Shown here: piece by piece, positions 9,107 to 17,418 of the stretch
Position numbering within the stretch: position 1 is the first letter of the stretch
Layout of the letters: every line of letters starts with the position of its first letter
Assembly: GCA_028710605.1 (NCBI GenBank)
Contig: JAQTTU010000004.1
Location: 163,885 to 227,884, forward strand
Direction of reading: 5' to 3'
DNA length: 64,000 nucleotides
Source of the DNA: Sideroxydans sp.
GTDB lineage: Bacteria; Pseudomonadota; Gammaproteobacteria; Burkholderiales; Gallionellaceae
Translations under genes and position numbers: made by a program
Notes under the pieces: generated by a model
Told to the model about the DNA's origin: nothing
What the model saw: the letters and a program-made list of their open reading frames with translations, nothing else
Databases searched by the model: none

Positions 9107-9522
9107 CAAGAGGTCAGTTTGCGCATGGCGCTGATCGTGGCGATCGGCGGCAAATCGCTGCGCACTTCAGGGGAAATCTCCCATATTTTGAGGCGGTCAT
9201 CGCGCTGCCCATTGCGCAAGGCTGTCTCGCGCAGCGACTCGATAACCTCGGCAATGTGAATATTCTTCGGGCAACGCGAGTTGCAAGTCAGGCAGGACAC
9301 GCAAGTCCAGATCGTGCGCGAAGCCAGCAACTGCTTCTGCATGCCCAGTTGTGCCATACGGATAATCTGGTTTGGCAATATATCCATGTAAGCCGCCATC
9401 GGGCAACCGGCCGAACATTTGCCGCACTGGTAACAAGCCAGCAATTTTTGGCCGCTGATCTTTTCGATTTTGGCCACAAAAGATCTGCTGACGCTGGAGG
9501 AGAGACGCATGGTCGTATTCAT
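9106..9522 (-). CDS. hdrC: HdrC-like 2x[4Fe-4S] subunit
   Basis: This 138-residue protein has CYQCGKCSAGCP and CVSCLTCNSRCP, the two cluster motifs of HdrC, with the usual short helical N-terminus. HdrC hands electrons between HdrA and HdrB. The ATG at 9522 is preceded by AAAGG; a second ATG four codons in is less well placed. It lies 10 bp after the ferritin-like gene and its stop overlaps the hdrB start. No membrane segment is visible, so this is not an HdrE/DsrM-type anchored system. Confidence 0.88.
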   Translation of the reverse strand: MNTTMRLSSSVSRSFVAKIEKISGQKLLACYQCGKCSAGCPMAAYMDILPNQIIRMAQLGMQKQLLASRTIWTCVSCLTCNSRCPKNIHIAEVIESLRETALRNGQRDDRLKIWEISPEVRSDLPPIATISAMRKLTS

Positions 9523-9532
9523 GGCTGGCCTT

Positions 9533-10066
9533 TCAGAACTTCGCGTCCATGCGGAACTCGGGACTGTCCAGCCACAGGCCGGTATTAATCACACTGTCCA
9601 GTTGCGCTTGAAGGTTGTCATACTGATAGCATTCCCCTTCAATCATCTTGCCCACCAATTTAATGATGTCCGAATCGCTGGTATGCGAAGCAAGCTCTTT
9701 GAACAGATGAATCAGCCGCCGCTCCATTTCCATGGCAAGGCGCAACGCTTGGGTATCGTCGGCAACGACGCTATGGCCGCGACGGGCAACTTCCGCTTCC
9801 ATCGCGTCAATCACCACTGACGGATGAGTATTTGCCGATTCTTCTGCAACCAACCGCTGCCACTCTTCCTTGCCCATCAGGTTGCCGAATAAACTGTGCA
9901 AATCTTCCATGCGATCAGTTTCTTCTTCAGCCAAGCGCAGGAACATTTTTTTCCCGTTCGCATTTCGCGTCATTTCAGCAGCATGGCGGTAAAAATGCTC
10001 ACCGCCGAATTCGAAGCTGAGCGCGGTGCGCGCCAGCTCGATCACTTTGTCATCAGTATGGCTCAT
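9533..10066 (-). CDS. Ferritin-like/rubrerythrin-type diiron protein
   Basis: This 177-residue helical protein has a ferritin-like pattern: an FEFGGEHFYRHAAE helix near the start, AEEETDRMEDLHSLF, then MEMERRLIHLFKELA and a fourth helix EGECYQYDNLQAQL. The spaced Glu and ExxH groups are those expected for a two-iron site in rubrerythrin-type domains. There is no rubredoxin-like CxxC tail. It lies 5 bp after frdA and 10 bp before hdrC, so it belongs to the same transcript. A role in peroxide or oxygen protection of the Fe-S enzymes, or in iron supply to them, is a guess from context. Confidence 0.7.
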   Translation of the reverse strand: MSHTDDKVIELARTALSFEFGGEHFYRHAAEMTRNANGKKMFLRLAEEETDRMEDLHSLFGNLMGKEEWQRLVAEESANTHPSVVIDAMEAEVARRGHSVVADDTQALRLAMEMERRLIHLFKELASHTSDSDIIKLVGKMIEGECYQYDNLQAQLDSVINTGLWLDSPEFRMDAKF

Positions 10067-10071
10067 CGGAT

Positions 10072-11799
10072 TTACTTCGCTCCTGCTGGACTGAACGCAT
10101 CGTCATGCAGTCGGTTTTGCAACACCGACGTACCCGGCAGCGTGTTTCCTCCGCGCACCAACTGGCGTTTTTTGACATCTTTTGGGGCGTAAGACGGCAA
10201 CAGGATGGGAGTAACCAGATCGGTTTGCACATTGGCATCAGCCAATTGTTTTTCGTACGCATCGAGATGCGCCACGCTGAGCTTGCCGAGTTTGACCGAC
10301 TTGGCGTATTCGCTGGCGTATTTGCCCGCGCGACGACCAAACACGTTGTAGTCGAGCACCGAATTACCCATCAGACGATTACGGCCATGCAAACCACCGG
10401 ATGCTTCTCCTGCCACATACAAGCCTGGCAAGTCGGTTTCGCAACGCTCGTTAATTTCGATACCGCCATTCTGATAATGCAGCGACGGGTAGATCAACAT
10501 CGGCAGCTTGGTAATATCGATGCCGTAGCGGATGAACTGGCGATACATTGCCGGGAAGTGTCTTTCGGTGTAGCCCTCGCCGTGCAGCATGTCAATCAGC
10601 GGAGAATCCAGCCAGACACCAACACGCCCCGACGGGGTTGGGACACCGCCGCCGTTTTGTACGCACTCGCGGATGATGGCTGAAGCTTCGATGTCGCGCG
10701 GCTCGCGCGGGAAGACAAACAGTTCGCCATCCTTATTCAGCGGCTGTCCACCAGCACCGCGAATTGCCTCAGTAACCAAGAAGCCCGCAATTTGCTCGGG
10801 GAACGATACCCCGGTTGGGTGATACTGAACGGAGTCCATGTACATCAACTTCGCGCCAGCGCGGTAGGCCATCACCAGTCCGTCGCCAGTTGCACCATAG
10901 TGATTGGTAGTGTCATAACCGCGAATATGCAAGCGACCATACCCACCAGTTGCAACAATAGTGGACTTTGCCTTGACTGTAATGAACTCCTCGCTGTCCA
11001 TGTTATACAGAACAGCGCCAGCGCATTGGCCTTTGTCGTCCATAATCAATTCAACGGCCGGCATGAATTCCTTGACTTCAATCATGTCAGGATGGTTTCG
11101 CACCTCGTCCATCAGGGTGCGCATAATCATGGCTCCCGTATAGTCACGGCACGAAACCATGCGCTTGCGAGATGTACCGCCACCGTGCATGACCTTCATC
11201 GAACCGTCTTCTTCCTTGTCCCACACTACGCCAAGGTCTTCCAGCCATTTGACTACACCAGGGCCATCCTCTGTAAGGGCTTTAACCAGTTCCGGCTTAT
11301 TCTCGAAGTGTCCGCCGCCAATGGCATCCAGATAGTGGCGGGTCGGCGAATCGGTACGCGAGACCGCAGCCTGCATGCCCCCTTGGGACATCATCGTGTT
11401 GGCATCACCCATGCGCAGTTTGGTGGCAATCACGGAACGTACGCCATGTTCGCGCATTGCGACCAGAGCGGCATTGCATCCGGCACCGCCGCCACCAATA
11501 ATCAAAACATCCGTCTCGATGTCCGGCTTGGTCAAGTCAACCTGTTCACTGCGCAACCAGGAGTGGGATTCAAGCAAATCAGCCACTTCGGTGGTCAGCG
11601 TCTCCCCTTTATTCGGGCCGACGCATACGGCACGGCGAGCGCTGGGCTCATAATCTGGGTGAAAACCTTCCAGCACCTTTTGGCGCTCTTCCGCATCCAT
11701 CGGCGGATAAACCGGACCGGATTTTCTTGCCAATTCCAAACGCTTGGGTCGAGTCTCGACCACCTTGCGCAACGATTCTGCCATGTAATCTGGATACAT
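10072..11799 (-). CDS. frdA: Fumarate reductase/succinate dehydrogenase flavoprotein subunit
   Basis: The 575-residue protein has an FAD motif IIGGGGAGCNAAL (about 98-110), SQGGMQAAV, the active-site stretch VQYHPTG, a catalytic-type arginine segment REPRDIEASAIIRE and the C-terminal GRNRLMGNS, as in the SdhA/FrdA/thiol-fumarate-reductase A family. It interconverts fumarate and succinate. No sdhC/sdhD membrane anchors occur in this operon, so the enzyme is probably soluble, or anchored by a CCG-type protein. It lies 11 bp after frdB with an AGGGGA ribosome site. Direction in the cell cannot be read from the sequence. Confidence 0.9.
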   Translation of the reverse strand: MYPDYMAESLRKVVETRPKRLELARKSGPVYPPMDAEERQKVLEGFHPDYEPSARRAVCVGPNKGETLTTEVADLLESHSWLRSEQVDLTKPDIETDVLIIGGGGAGCNAALVAMREHGVRSVIATKLRMGDANTMMSQGGMQAAVSRTDSPTRHYLDAIGGGHFENKPELVKALTEDGPGVVKWLEDLGVVWDKEEDGSMKVMHGGGTSRKRMVSCRDYTGAMIMRTLMDEVRNHPDMIEVKEFMPAVELIMDDKGQCAGAVLYNMDSEEFITVKAKSTIVATGGYGRLHIRGYDTTNHYGATGDGLVMAYRAGAKLMYMDSVQYHPTGVSFPEQIAGFLVTEAIRGAGGQPLNKDGELFVFPREPRDIEASAIIRECVQNGGGVPTPSGRVGVWLDSPLIDMLHGEGYTERHFPAMYRQFIRYGIDITKLPMLIYPSLHYQNGGIEINERCETDLPGLYVAGEASGGLHGRNRLMGNSVLDYNVFGRRAGKYASEYAKSVKLGKLSVAHLDAYEKQLADANVQTDLVTPILLPSYAPKDVKKRQLVRGGNTLPGTSVLQNRLHDDAFSPAGAK

Positions 11800-11810
11800 C
11801 TAATTCCCCT

Positions 11811-12554
11811 TTATTCCGAATCTCGGGCGTAGTAACGTTTCGATAAAGCTTCGCGGTTCATCGACATCATTTCGGCGTATTCCGCCTCATAAACGCCATC
11901 ATTGACAGCCTTGACGCGCTCCACCAATTCGTGGCTTTCCTTGCGCAGGTAACGACCATAGAGGCGTTTTGCCATAATCCCCATCAGAGGCTGCGTGATT
12001 TCCGCCGGACAGCGCAGCATGCACAGCCCACAAACGACGCAGTCGAAGGACAAATCCATGACTTCAGCAATATCGCCGCGTTTGGCAGCCTGAACATAGT
12101 CCATGACTTGAAGACCTTGCGGGCAGGATTTGGTGCAAGTGTTGCACGCCACACAGCGAAACACCGTGGGGTACATTTCCTGAATAGCCGTTACGTTTGG
12201 TTTGAGCTTCTCGATGTCGTAGATCGCTTTTTCGGCAGGAACCGAGGGAATCTGAGCCAGAGTCATACCCTCTTCAACCATGGTCATGCAGGCTAAACCG
12301 GTACGAATCTTGTAGTCGCCAGGAAGGCGATAGATAGTGGCGCAGGCTCCGCAATATCCTTCGCGACAACCTGCCCCACGAATAATCTGATGACCAGCAT
12401 ATTCGATGGCACCCATAATGGTTGCCTCGGCCGGCACCTCATAGGCTTTGCCCATAATGTAAACCGTAATCAAGCGACCCAAGGCCTGATCTTGCTGCCC
12501 ATCCAACTGCGAAGGCGACAAACTCTCCTTCGCCCCTGCCGGTGCGTTCACCAT
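11811..12554 (-). CDS. frdB: Fumarate reductase/succinate dehydrogenase iron-sulfur subunit
   Basis: This 247-residue protein has a plant-type [2Fe-2S] motif CREGYCGAC with a later partner Cys in TGLAC, followed by two ferredoxin motifs CVACNTCTKSCP and CVVCGLCMLRCP. Classical FrdB has one 4Fe-4S and one 3Fe-4S cluster, so two complete CxxCxxCxxxCP motifs make this look more like TfrB-type or non-classical enzymes. It is the first gene of the operon, with a GGGGAG ribosome site and a sigma70-like promoter about 160 bp upstream. It passes electrons to or from FrdA. Confidence 0.87.
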   Translation of the reverse strand: MVNAPAGAKESLSPSQLDGQQDQALGRLITVYIMGKAYEVPAEATIMGAIEYAGHQIIRGAGCREGYCGACATIYRLPGDYKIRTGLACMTMVEEGMTLAQIPSVPAEKAIYDIEKLKPNVTAIQEMYPTVFRCVACNTCTKSCPQGLQVMDYVQAAKRGDIAEVMDLSFDCVVCGLCMLRCPAEITQPLMGIMAKRLYGRYLRKESHELVERVKAVNDGVYEAEYAEMMSMNREALSKRYYARDSE

Positions 12555-13002
12555 ATCTTCTGTCTCCCCTGAACCTAACCTTTTTGCCGCACAGCGGCCT
12601 GAGTTTAGGTTTACGTTTTGCGATTACAACAAATCGGCCGCCAGACACTTAATAACATATGCGATCAATTATAAATTTTCTCGCAACCGATTATGAATTT
12701 TTGTTGGCGGCGATTATAAAGAAGTTTGCGAGATTGACAAGGGGGTTTTAATAATGGGGTATTAAAAAATGCAATAGATCAAATTTCAGGACTTTAAGAC
12801 AAACAGTAATTGTCGTTTTTAAATTCTAATAGTGGTTAATATTGCTCAATATTTTATTATTTACTTCATTTTCATTAGTTGATAATTTCACTCCATCACT
12901 CATTTTCGGTCTATTTTGAGGGCTCAATGACATAGAATTCTCAAATCGCCAAGCATACTTAAATCGAGAAAATTTTTATACCGACTTCAAGGAATTCAAC
13001 GC
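12555..13002. other. AT-rich divergent intergenic region
   Basis: These 448 bp separate the minus-strand redox operon from the plus-strand CitE-like gene. The stretch 12640-12990 is markedly richer in A and T than its surroundings and holds no convincing open reading frame. It contains the operon promoter described above. I found no clear Fnr, Crp or other operator, and no confident promoter for the rightward gene. Confidence 0.6.
12713..12740 (-). promoter_or_regulatory. Likely sigma70 promoter of the frd-hdr-kor-flx operon
   Basis: On the minus strand TTGTCA (12735-12740) and a perfect TATAAT (12713-12718) are separated by 16 bp. Transcription would start near 12706, giving a leader of about 150 nt before frdB. 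A second TATAAT-like block at 12668-12673 has no good -35. The call rests on consensus match and position only. Confidence 0.55.
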
Positions 13003-14004
13003 ATGAATAACTCTTTGCACCCTAGCAAAATACTCTACGCAGGAAGTCGCCCGTTCCCTCAGCTTGCCGCCTGCGAACATTTCGCCGGAAGCGAAAAGAT
13101 GTTGAATAAAGCACTCCAGATTCAAACAGAGCTGTCGGGCAACGGGCCGGCCCTCTTCGACATCACCGCAGACTGCGAAGACGGCGCACCCGCAGGCAAA
13201 GAACTGGAACATGCCAACATGATTGCCGGGATGCTGCTATCTGACGAGAATCGCTTCAGTCGAATCGGAGTCCGCATCCACGATGTCAGGCATCCGATCT
13301 GGCGAGTTGAATTGGAAATCATCGTCAGCCGCGCCGGGCAACGCGTGGCTTACATCGTCTTGCCAAAACCGGAATTTGCCGATGATGTTCTGGAGCAGAT
13401 CACGGTGCTTGACGAACTCAGGAAGCGGCATGGCATCGCCCGTGAAATCCCGGTTCATGTATTGATCGAAACTCCAGGCGCACTACACCAAGCATGGGAA
13501 ATTGCCGGTTTGCCTCATGTTGAAACTCTGGACTTTGGCCTTATGGACTTCGTCTCAGCACATCATGGTGCCATTCCCGCCACTGCCATGCGCTCGCCCG
13601 GTCAATTCAGCCACACACTGGTCGCACGCGCCAAGTGCGAGATCGCCGCCGCTGCACTGGGCAACGGCATCGTCCCCAGCCACAACGTCACCACCGAAAT
13701 TCGCGATGCCGCCACGGTCAGGGAGGATGCACGCCGCGCACGGCTTGAGTTTGGCTTTCTGCGCATGTGGAGCATCCACCCCAACCAGATTCTGCCTATC
13801 GTCGAATCCATGCGCCCAGACTTCACCGAGGTCAGCGAAGCCGCCAACCTGCTGATCGCCGCTCAAGATGCGGCCTGGGGGCCGATCCAATACGAAGGCA
13901 AGCTGCATGATCGCGCCTCCTACCGCTATTTCTGGGAATTGCTGCAACGCGCACATTCAACCGGAATGAACATACCGGACGAAGCACGTCTGCGATTTTT
14001 CTGA
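13003..14004 (+). CDS. HpcH/HpaI aldolase / citrate lyase beta (CitE)-like protein
   Basis: This 333-residue TIM-barrel protein resembles CitE and malyl-CoA-lyase-type enzymes. It has an acidic metal-binding stretch FDITADCEDGAP (about 48-59), an arginine strand GVRIHDVRHP, LIETPGAL, FGLMDF and the late motif FGFLRMWSIHPNQI, which corresponds to the family GFxGKxxIHPxQ. These enzymes cleave or form C-C bonds in acyl-CoA/oxoacid substrates. It is divergent from the operon carrying frd and kor, so a role in the same carbon cycle is possible. The motifs are diverged and the substrate cannot be named. An AAGGAA site precedes the ATG. Confidence 0.8.
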   Translation: MNNSLHPSKILYAGSRPFPQLAACEHFAGSEKMLNKALQIQTELSGNGPALFDITADCEDGAPAGKELEHANMIAGMLLSDENRFSRIGVRIHDVRHPIWRVELEIIVSRAGQRVAYIVLPKPEFADDVLEQITVLDELRKRHGIAREIPVHVLIETPGALHQAWEIAGLPHVETLDFGLMDFVSAHHGAIPATAMRSPGQFSHTLVARAKCEIAAAALGNGIVPSHNVTTEIRDAATVREDARRARLEFGFLRMWSIHPNQILPIVESMRPDFTEVSEAANLLIAAQDAAWGPIQYEGKLHDRASYRYFWELLQRAHSTGMNIPDEARLRFF

Positions 14005-14144
14005 AATATTTCTGCCAACACGGATCGTAGTATTGTGCTGCAATCTTCGTGTCGGGTTATGATACCGATCAATTGATGCCGGGAGGGATCAGGGAAGCAA
14101 ACAGCACCATGTCAAAATGAATTATCAAGCGAAAGGAAAGTGAA

Positions 14145-14633
14145 ATGTCATTAGTAAGCGATACTCTGCGCATCTCAACGATTAACGAAGAATTGACCGA
14201 TGCTGAAATTGAGATTTTCGAGGAATTGTTTGATGTCCAGAGCTTTAAAAACGGTGACTTGATCATACGTCCCGGCGACAAAAAACACTCGGACAACTTG
14301 TACATTCTTGCACAAGGCGAAATACAGGTGAAGATTCAAAGCGGGGATGGAGAGACTGTCATTCACACGATGAAACCCGGCGATCTGGCCGGCATCATTA
14401 CTTTCGTCGGCGGAGCCCCTTCACAACACAGCGCAGCACTCTACTCGATAGGAGAAACCAAAGTGCTGGTCATGCCTAGCGCCAAGTTTGACGAACTGGT
14501 TTGCTCGCGACCGATGACAGCTCACAAAATCATGCGCGGCATCGTGCGTTATGTGCATGGCATTGTGCGGAACATGAATGCAAAATCTTCCGAGTTGAGC
14601 AATTACATCTACCGCACTAGCGGCGGATACTAA
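14145..14633 (+). CDS. Cyclic-nucleotide-binding domain protein without DNA-binding domain
   Basis: The 162-residue protein is a single cNMP-binding beta-roll: NGDLIIRPGDK, LYILAQGEIQV, MKPGDLAGIITFVGG and a distal SAALYSIGETKVLVMP strand pair. The typical phosphate-binding cassette arginine is not obvious, and no helix-turn-helix follows, so it is not a Crp-type regulator by itself. It may be a sensor that acts on another protein. A GAAAGGAA ribosome site precedes the ATG. It stands alone between the CitE-like gene and the amr cluster. Confidence 0.75.
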   Translation: MSLVSDTLRISTINEELTDAEIEIFEELFDVQSFKNGDLIIRPGDKKHSDNLYILAQGEIQVKIQSGDGETVIHTMKPGDLAGIITFVGGAPSQHSAALYSIGETKVLVMPSAKFDELVCSRPMTAHKIMRGIVRYVHGIVRNMNAKSSELSNYIYRTSGGY

Positions 14634-14669
14634 GCACCGCTGCAATACTCCGACCTGGCACTCCATATC

Positions 14670-14879
14670 ATGCCAGCGCCCGAAACAGAAAAAGCCGGCA
14701 TTCCCCTTCCAGATTCGCAACACAAGAATACTGGCAAGGGGAATCCCCCCACCAAAACAGATCAGTACCCCTCTCAACCCCTGACACGCAAAGGGTCGCG
14801 CAAAACCAAATCGCCTGAAGACATAGACTCCGACTATGCCGAAGAAGCAGAAGATTTTTTCTATGGCGAAGGGATGTAA
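14670..14879 (+). CDS. Possible small protein, unknown
   Basis: A 69-codon frame encodes a Pro/Lys-rich N-terminal part followed by an acidic tail (SDYAEEAEDFFYGEG). The ribosome site is weak. The DNA also contains an imperfect inverted repeat at about 14700-14748 (ATTCCCCTT arm against AAGGGGAAT), which might instead be a structural or terminator element of the upstream gene. I recognise no family; coding status is doubtful. Confidence 0.3.
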   Translation: MPAPETEKAGIPLPDSQHKNTGKGNPPTKTDQYPSQPLTRKGSRKTKSPEDIDSDYAEEAEDFFYGEGM

Positions 14880-14967
14880 CGGATACAAGTAATATCACCG
14901 TTCGAATCAGGACTTGATTCTTTGTCGCCAGCCGCTATATCCTGAATAGCATTAACGGGAGATTGCC

Positions 14968-15774
14968 ATGTCTGCTGTTCGCCCCCCAGCTGTTGCCGGA
15001 ATGTTCTACCCCGCCGAGCCGAAGCAACTTGCGCATGATGTGCAGGCCTATCTTGCCGAATCGCACGCGTACACATTAAATCCCAAAGCGCTGATCGCAC
15101 CGCATGCGGGCTACATCTATTCCGGCGCAATCGCCGCCAGCGCTTATGCCGCGCTGAAGAATATCGCCCCACATATTCGCCGTGTAGTTCTGCTTGGCCC
15201 GACCCATCGTGTGGCAGTGCGCGGGCTGGCTCTGCCGGAAGCGGAGGCATTTGCCACGCCGCTGGGGCGAATAAAACTGGATGTGGAGGCAATGCGCAGC
15301 ATTGCGAATTTCGCGCAAATTGTCGTCAGCAATGATGTACATGCACAAGAACATTCGCTGGAAGTACAGCTGCCTTTTCTGCAAAGCGTGCTGGGCGAAT
15401 TCACCTTGCTACCGCTGGCGGTAGGCATGGCAACCGCCGAAGAAGTAGCGCAAGTGCTGGAGGCGGTTTGGGGGGAGGAGGAAACGCTGTTTGTCATCAG
15501 TTCCGACTTGTCGCATTACCTGCCCTACGCTACCGCGCGGATCGTGGATAACAACACCTGCAACGACATCCTGCATTTGAAACAACCCATCGCCCACGAA
15601 CAAGCATGCGGCGGCACACCGATCAACGGTTTGATTATTGCGGCACGCAAACACCATCTCACACCGCATCTGCTCGACCTGCGCAATTCGGGCGATACGG
15701 CGGGTTCACGTGACAGGGTGGTTGGCTATGCCGCATTCGCCTTTACCGGGGAGAACAATCATGCTCGACACTGA
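14968..15774 (+). CDS. amrB: AmmeMemoRadiSam system protein B (Memo-like)
   Basis: This 268-residue protein is of the MEMO1 family, related to class III extradiol dioxygenases. RPPAVAGMFYPAEP starts the protein, then LIAPHAGYIYSG, VVLLGPTHRV, VHAQEHSLEVQLPFLQ and SSDLSHYLPY carry the conserved histidines. It is the first of three overlapping genes (amrB-amrA-amrS), a conserved trio with an AMMECR1 protein and a radical SAM enzyme. The exact reaction of the trio is not established. A GGGAGA ribosome site precedes the ATG. Confidence 0.92.
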   Translation: MSAVRPPAVAGMFYPAEPKQLAHDVQAYLAESHAYTLNPKALIAPHAGYIYSGAIAASAYAALKNIAPHIRRVVLLGPTHRVAVRGLALPEAEAFATPLGRIKLDVEAMRSIANFAQIVVSNDVHAQEHSLEVQLPFLQSVLGEFTLLPLAVGMATAEEVAQVLEAVWGEEETLFVISSDLSHYLPYATARIVDNNTCNDILHLKQPIAHEQACGGTPINGLIIAARKHHLTPHLLDLRNSGDTAGSRDRVVGYAAFAFTGENNHARH

Positions 15775-16321
15775 CAAAGGACAAATCCTCCTGCATTTGG
15801 CTCGTGCGGCCATCGCCAAAGAACTCGGATTCATATCGCACGACCTGCCGCGCACCGCCTGGCTGGAAGAACCCGGCGCGACCTTTGTCACGCTGACCTT
15901 GCGCGGACAATTGCGCGGCTGCATCGGCAGTCTTGAAGCGTATCGCCCGCTCATTGAGGATGTGAAATACAACGCCATCGCCGCCGCATTTCGGGATCCG
16001 CGTTTCCAGCCTCTCACCAAAGAAGAATTCGCTGAAGTAGTCATCGAAGTGTCGCAACTCAGCGCACCGAAACCCATCCAATTCACCAGCGAGCAAAACG
16101 CTCTGGAACAACTGATTCCCGGCATTGACGGTGTGATTCTCGAACTTGGCCGCTACCGTGCCACATTCCTGCCGCAAGTGTGGGCGCAGTTGCCGCAAGC
16201 GAAAGAGTTCATTGCCCATCTAAAACACAAAGCCGGATTACCGCAAGACTACTGGTCGGACGACATCCGCCTTTCCCGTTACAGCGTACAAAAATGGAGC
16301 GAGGCAAAACAGCATGAGTGA
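15761..16321 (+). CDS. amrA: AmmeMemoRadiSam system protein A (AMMECR1-like)
   Basis: This 186-residue AMMECR1-domain protein shows the hallmark LRGCIGSLEAYRPLIEDV and the FRDPRFQPLTKEE segment. The ATG at 15761 is chosen because GGGGAGAA precedes it and because homologues begin near this point; the frame is open further upstream inside amrB. It overlaps amrB by 14 bp and amrS by 8 bp, indicating translational coupling. The function of the family is unknown. Confidence 0.92.
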   Translation: MLDTDKGQILLHLARAAIAKELGFISHDLPRTAWLEEPGATFVTLTLRGQLRGCIGSLEAYRPLIEDVKYNAIAAAFRDPRFQPLTKEEFAEVVIEVSQLSAPKPIQFTSEQNALEQLIPGIDGVILELGRYRATFLPQVWAQLPQAKEFIAHLKHKAGLPQDYWSDDIRLSRYSVQKWSEAKQHE

Positions 16322-17408
16322 ACCGATCAGCATTGCCGAGCAATATCCGGCGAAGTATTGGCACAAGTTGAACGATGGACGCATCCAATGCGACTTGTGC
16401 CCGCGCGACTGCAAATTGAACGAAGGGCAGCGAGGAGCCTGCTTCGTGCGCGGCCGCATCAACGACATGATGGTGCTCACCACTTACGGGCGCAGTTCCG
16501 GCTTCTGCGTCGATCCCATCGAAAAGAAACCGCTCAATCATTTCTATCCCGGCAGCAGCATCCTGTCGTTCGGCACGGCGGGCTGCAACCTCGCCTGCAA
16601 ATTCTGCCAGAATTGGGACATCTCGAAATCGCGCAGCTTCGACAAACTCGCCGATCAGGCCACACCCGAAGCCATCGCGCGCAGTGCCGCCGATCTGGAA
16701 TGCAAAAGCGTGGCTTTCACCTACAACGACCCGGTGGTATTTGCCGAATATGCGATGGATGTGGCCGATGCCTGCCACGAGCGCGGCATCAAAACAGTGG
16801 CCGTTACGGCTGGCTATATCCACGATCAACCGCGCCGCGAGTTTTACGCCAAAATGGACGCGGCGAACGTGGACTTGAAATCCTTCACCGACGAGTTCTA
16901 TTTCAAACAGACCGGGGCACATCTGCAACCCGTGCTGGACACACTGAAATACCTGCGCCAGGAAACCCGAGTGTGGGTCGAACTGACCACGCTGCTGATT
17001 CCCGGCCTCAATGATTCAGCGCATGAAATTGGAAAGATGTGTGAATGGATCGCCAAGGAATTGGGGGCTGATGTGCCGCTGCACTTCACGGCGTTTCACC
17101 CCGATTACAAGATGACCGCCATCCCCGCCACGCCCTCGGCAAAACTTGCCGAAGCGCGGCAGATCGCCCACTCTGCCGGACTGCTGCATGTATATACCGG
17201 CAACGTGCACGACCTCACCGGCGGCACAACCTATTGCGCGCAATGCAAACAACCGCTCATCGAGCGCGACTGGTATTTGATCCGCGAATACTCGGTAACT
17301 GAAAATGGGGATTGTTCGCACTGCGGCGCAAAGCTGGCGGGGCACTTCGGCAAATTCGAGGGACAATTCGGCAGGAAGCGCATCCCGGTGATGATTCGAA
17401 CAAGTTAA
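16314..17408 (+). CDS. amrS: AmmeMemoRadiSam system radical SAM enzyme
   Basis: This 364-residue radical SAM protein has a zinc- or Fe-S-type cysteine set near its start (CDLCPRDCKLNEGQRGACFVR), the radical SAM motif CNLACKFCQNWD (about 89-100), and a C-terminal CAQCKQPL...CSHCGAKL pair that could bind a metal. The family is related to pyruvate-formate-lyase activating enzymes. It closes the amrB-amrA-amrS set. Length and motifs are normal. Confidence 0.93.
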   Translation: MSEPISIAEQYPAKYWHKLNDGRIQCDLCPRDCKLNEGQRGACFVRGRINDMMVLTTYGRSSGFCVDPIEKKPLNHFYPGSSILSFGTAGCNLACKFCQNWDISKSRSFDKLADQATPEAIARSAADLECKSVAFTYNDPVVFAEYAMDVADACHERGIKTVAVTAGYIHDQPRREFYAKMDAANVDLKSFTDEFYFKQTGAHLQPVLDTLKYLRQETRVWVELTTLLIPGLNDSAHEIGKMCEWIAKELGADVPLHFTAFHPDYKMTAIPATPSAKLAEARQIAHSAGLLHVYTGNVHDLTGGTTYCAQCKQPLIERDWYLIREYSVTENGDCSHCGAKLAGHFGKFEGQFGRKRIPVMIRTS

Positions 17409-17418
17409 TCTGGTTCGC

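Noticed and set aside
1519..11832. Long plus-strand frames opposite the frd-hdr-kor-flx operon (for example 1519-2715, 3038-4345, 10792-11832)
   Set aside because: They lack recognisable domains and ribosome sites and lie antisense to clearly conserved enzymes; high GC codon bias creates such mirror frames.
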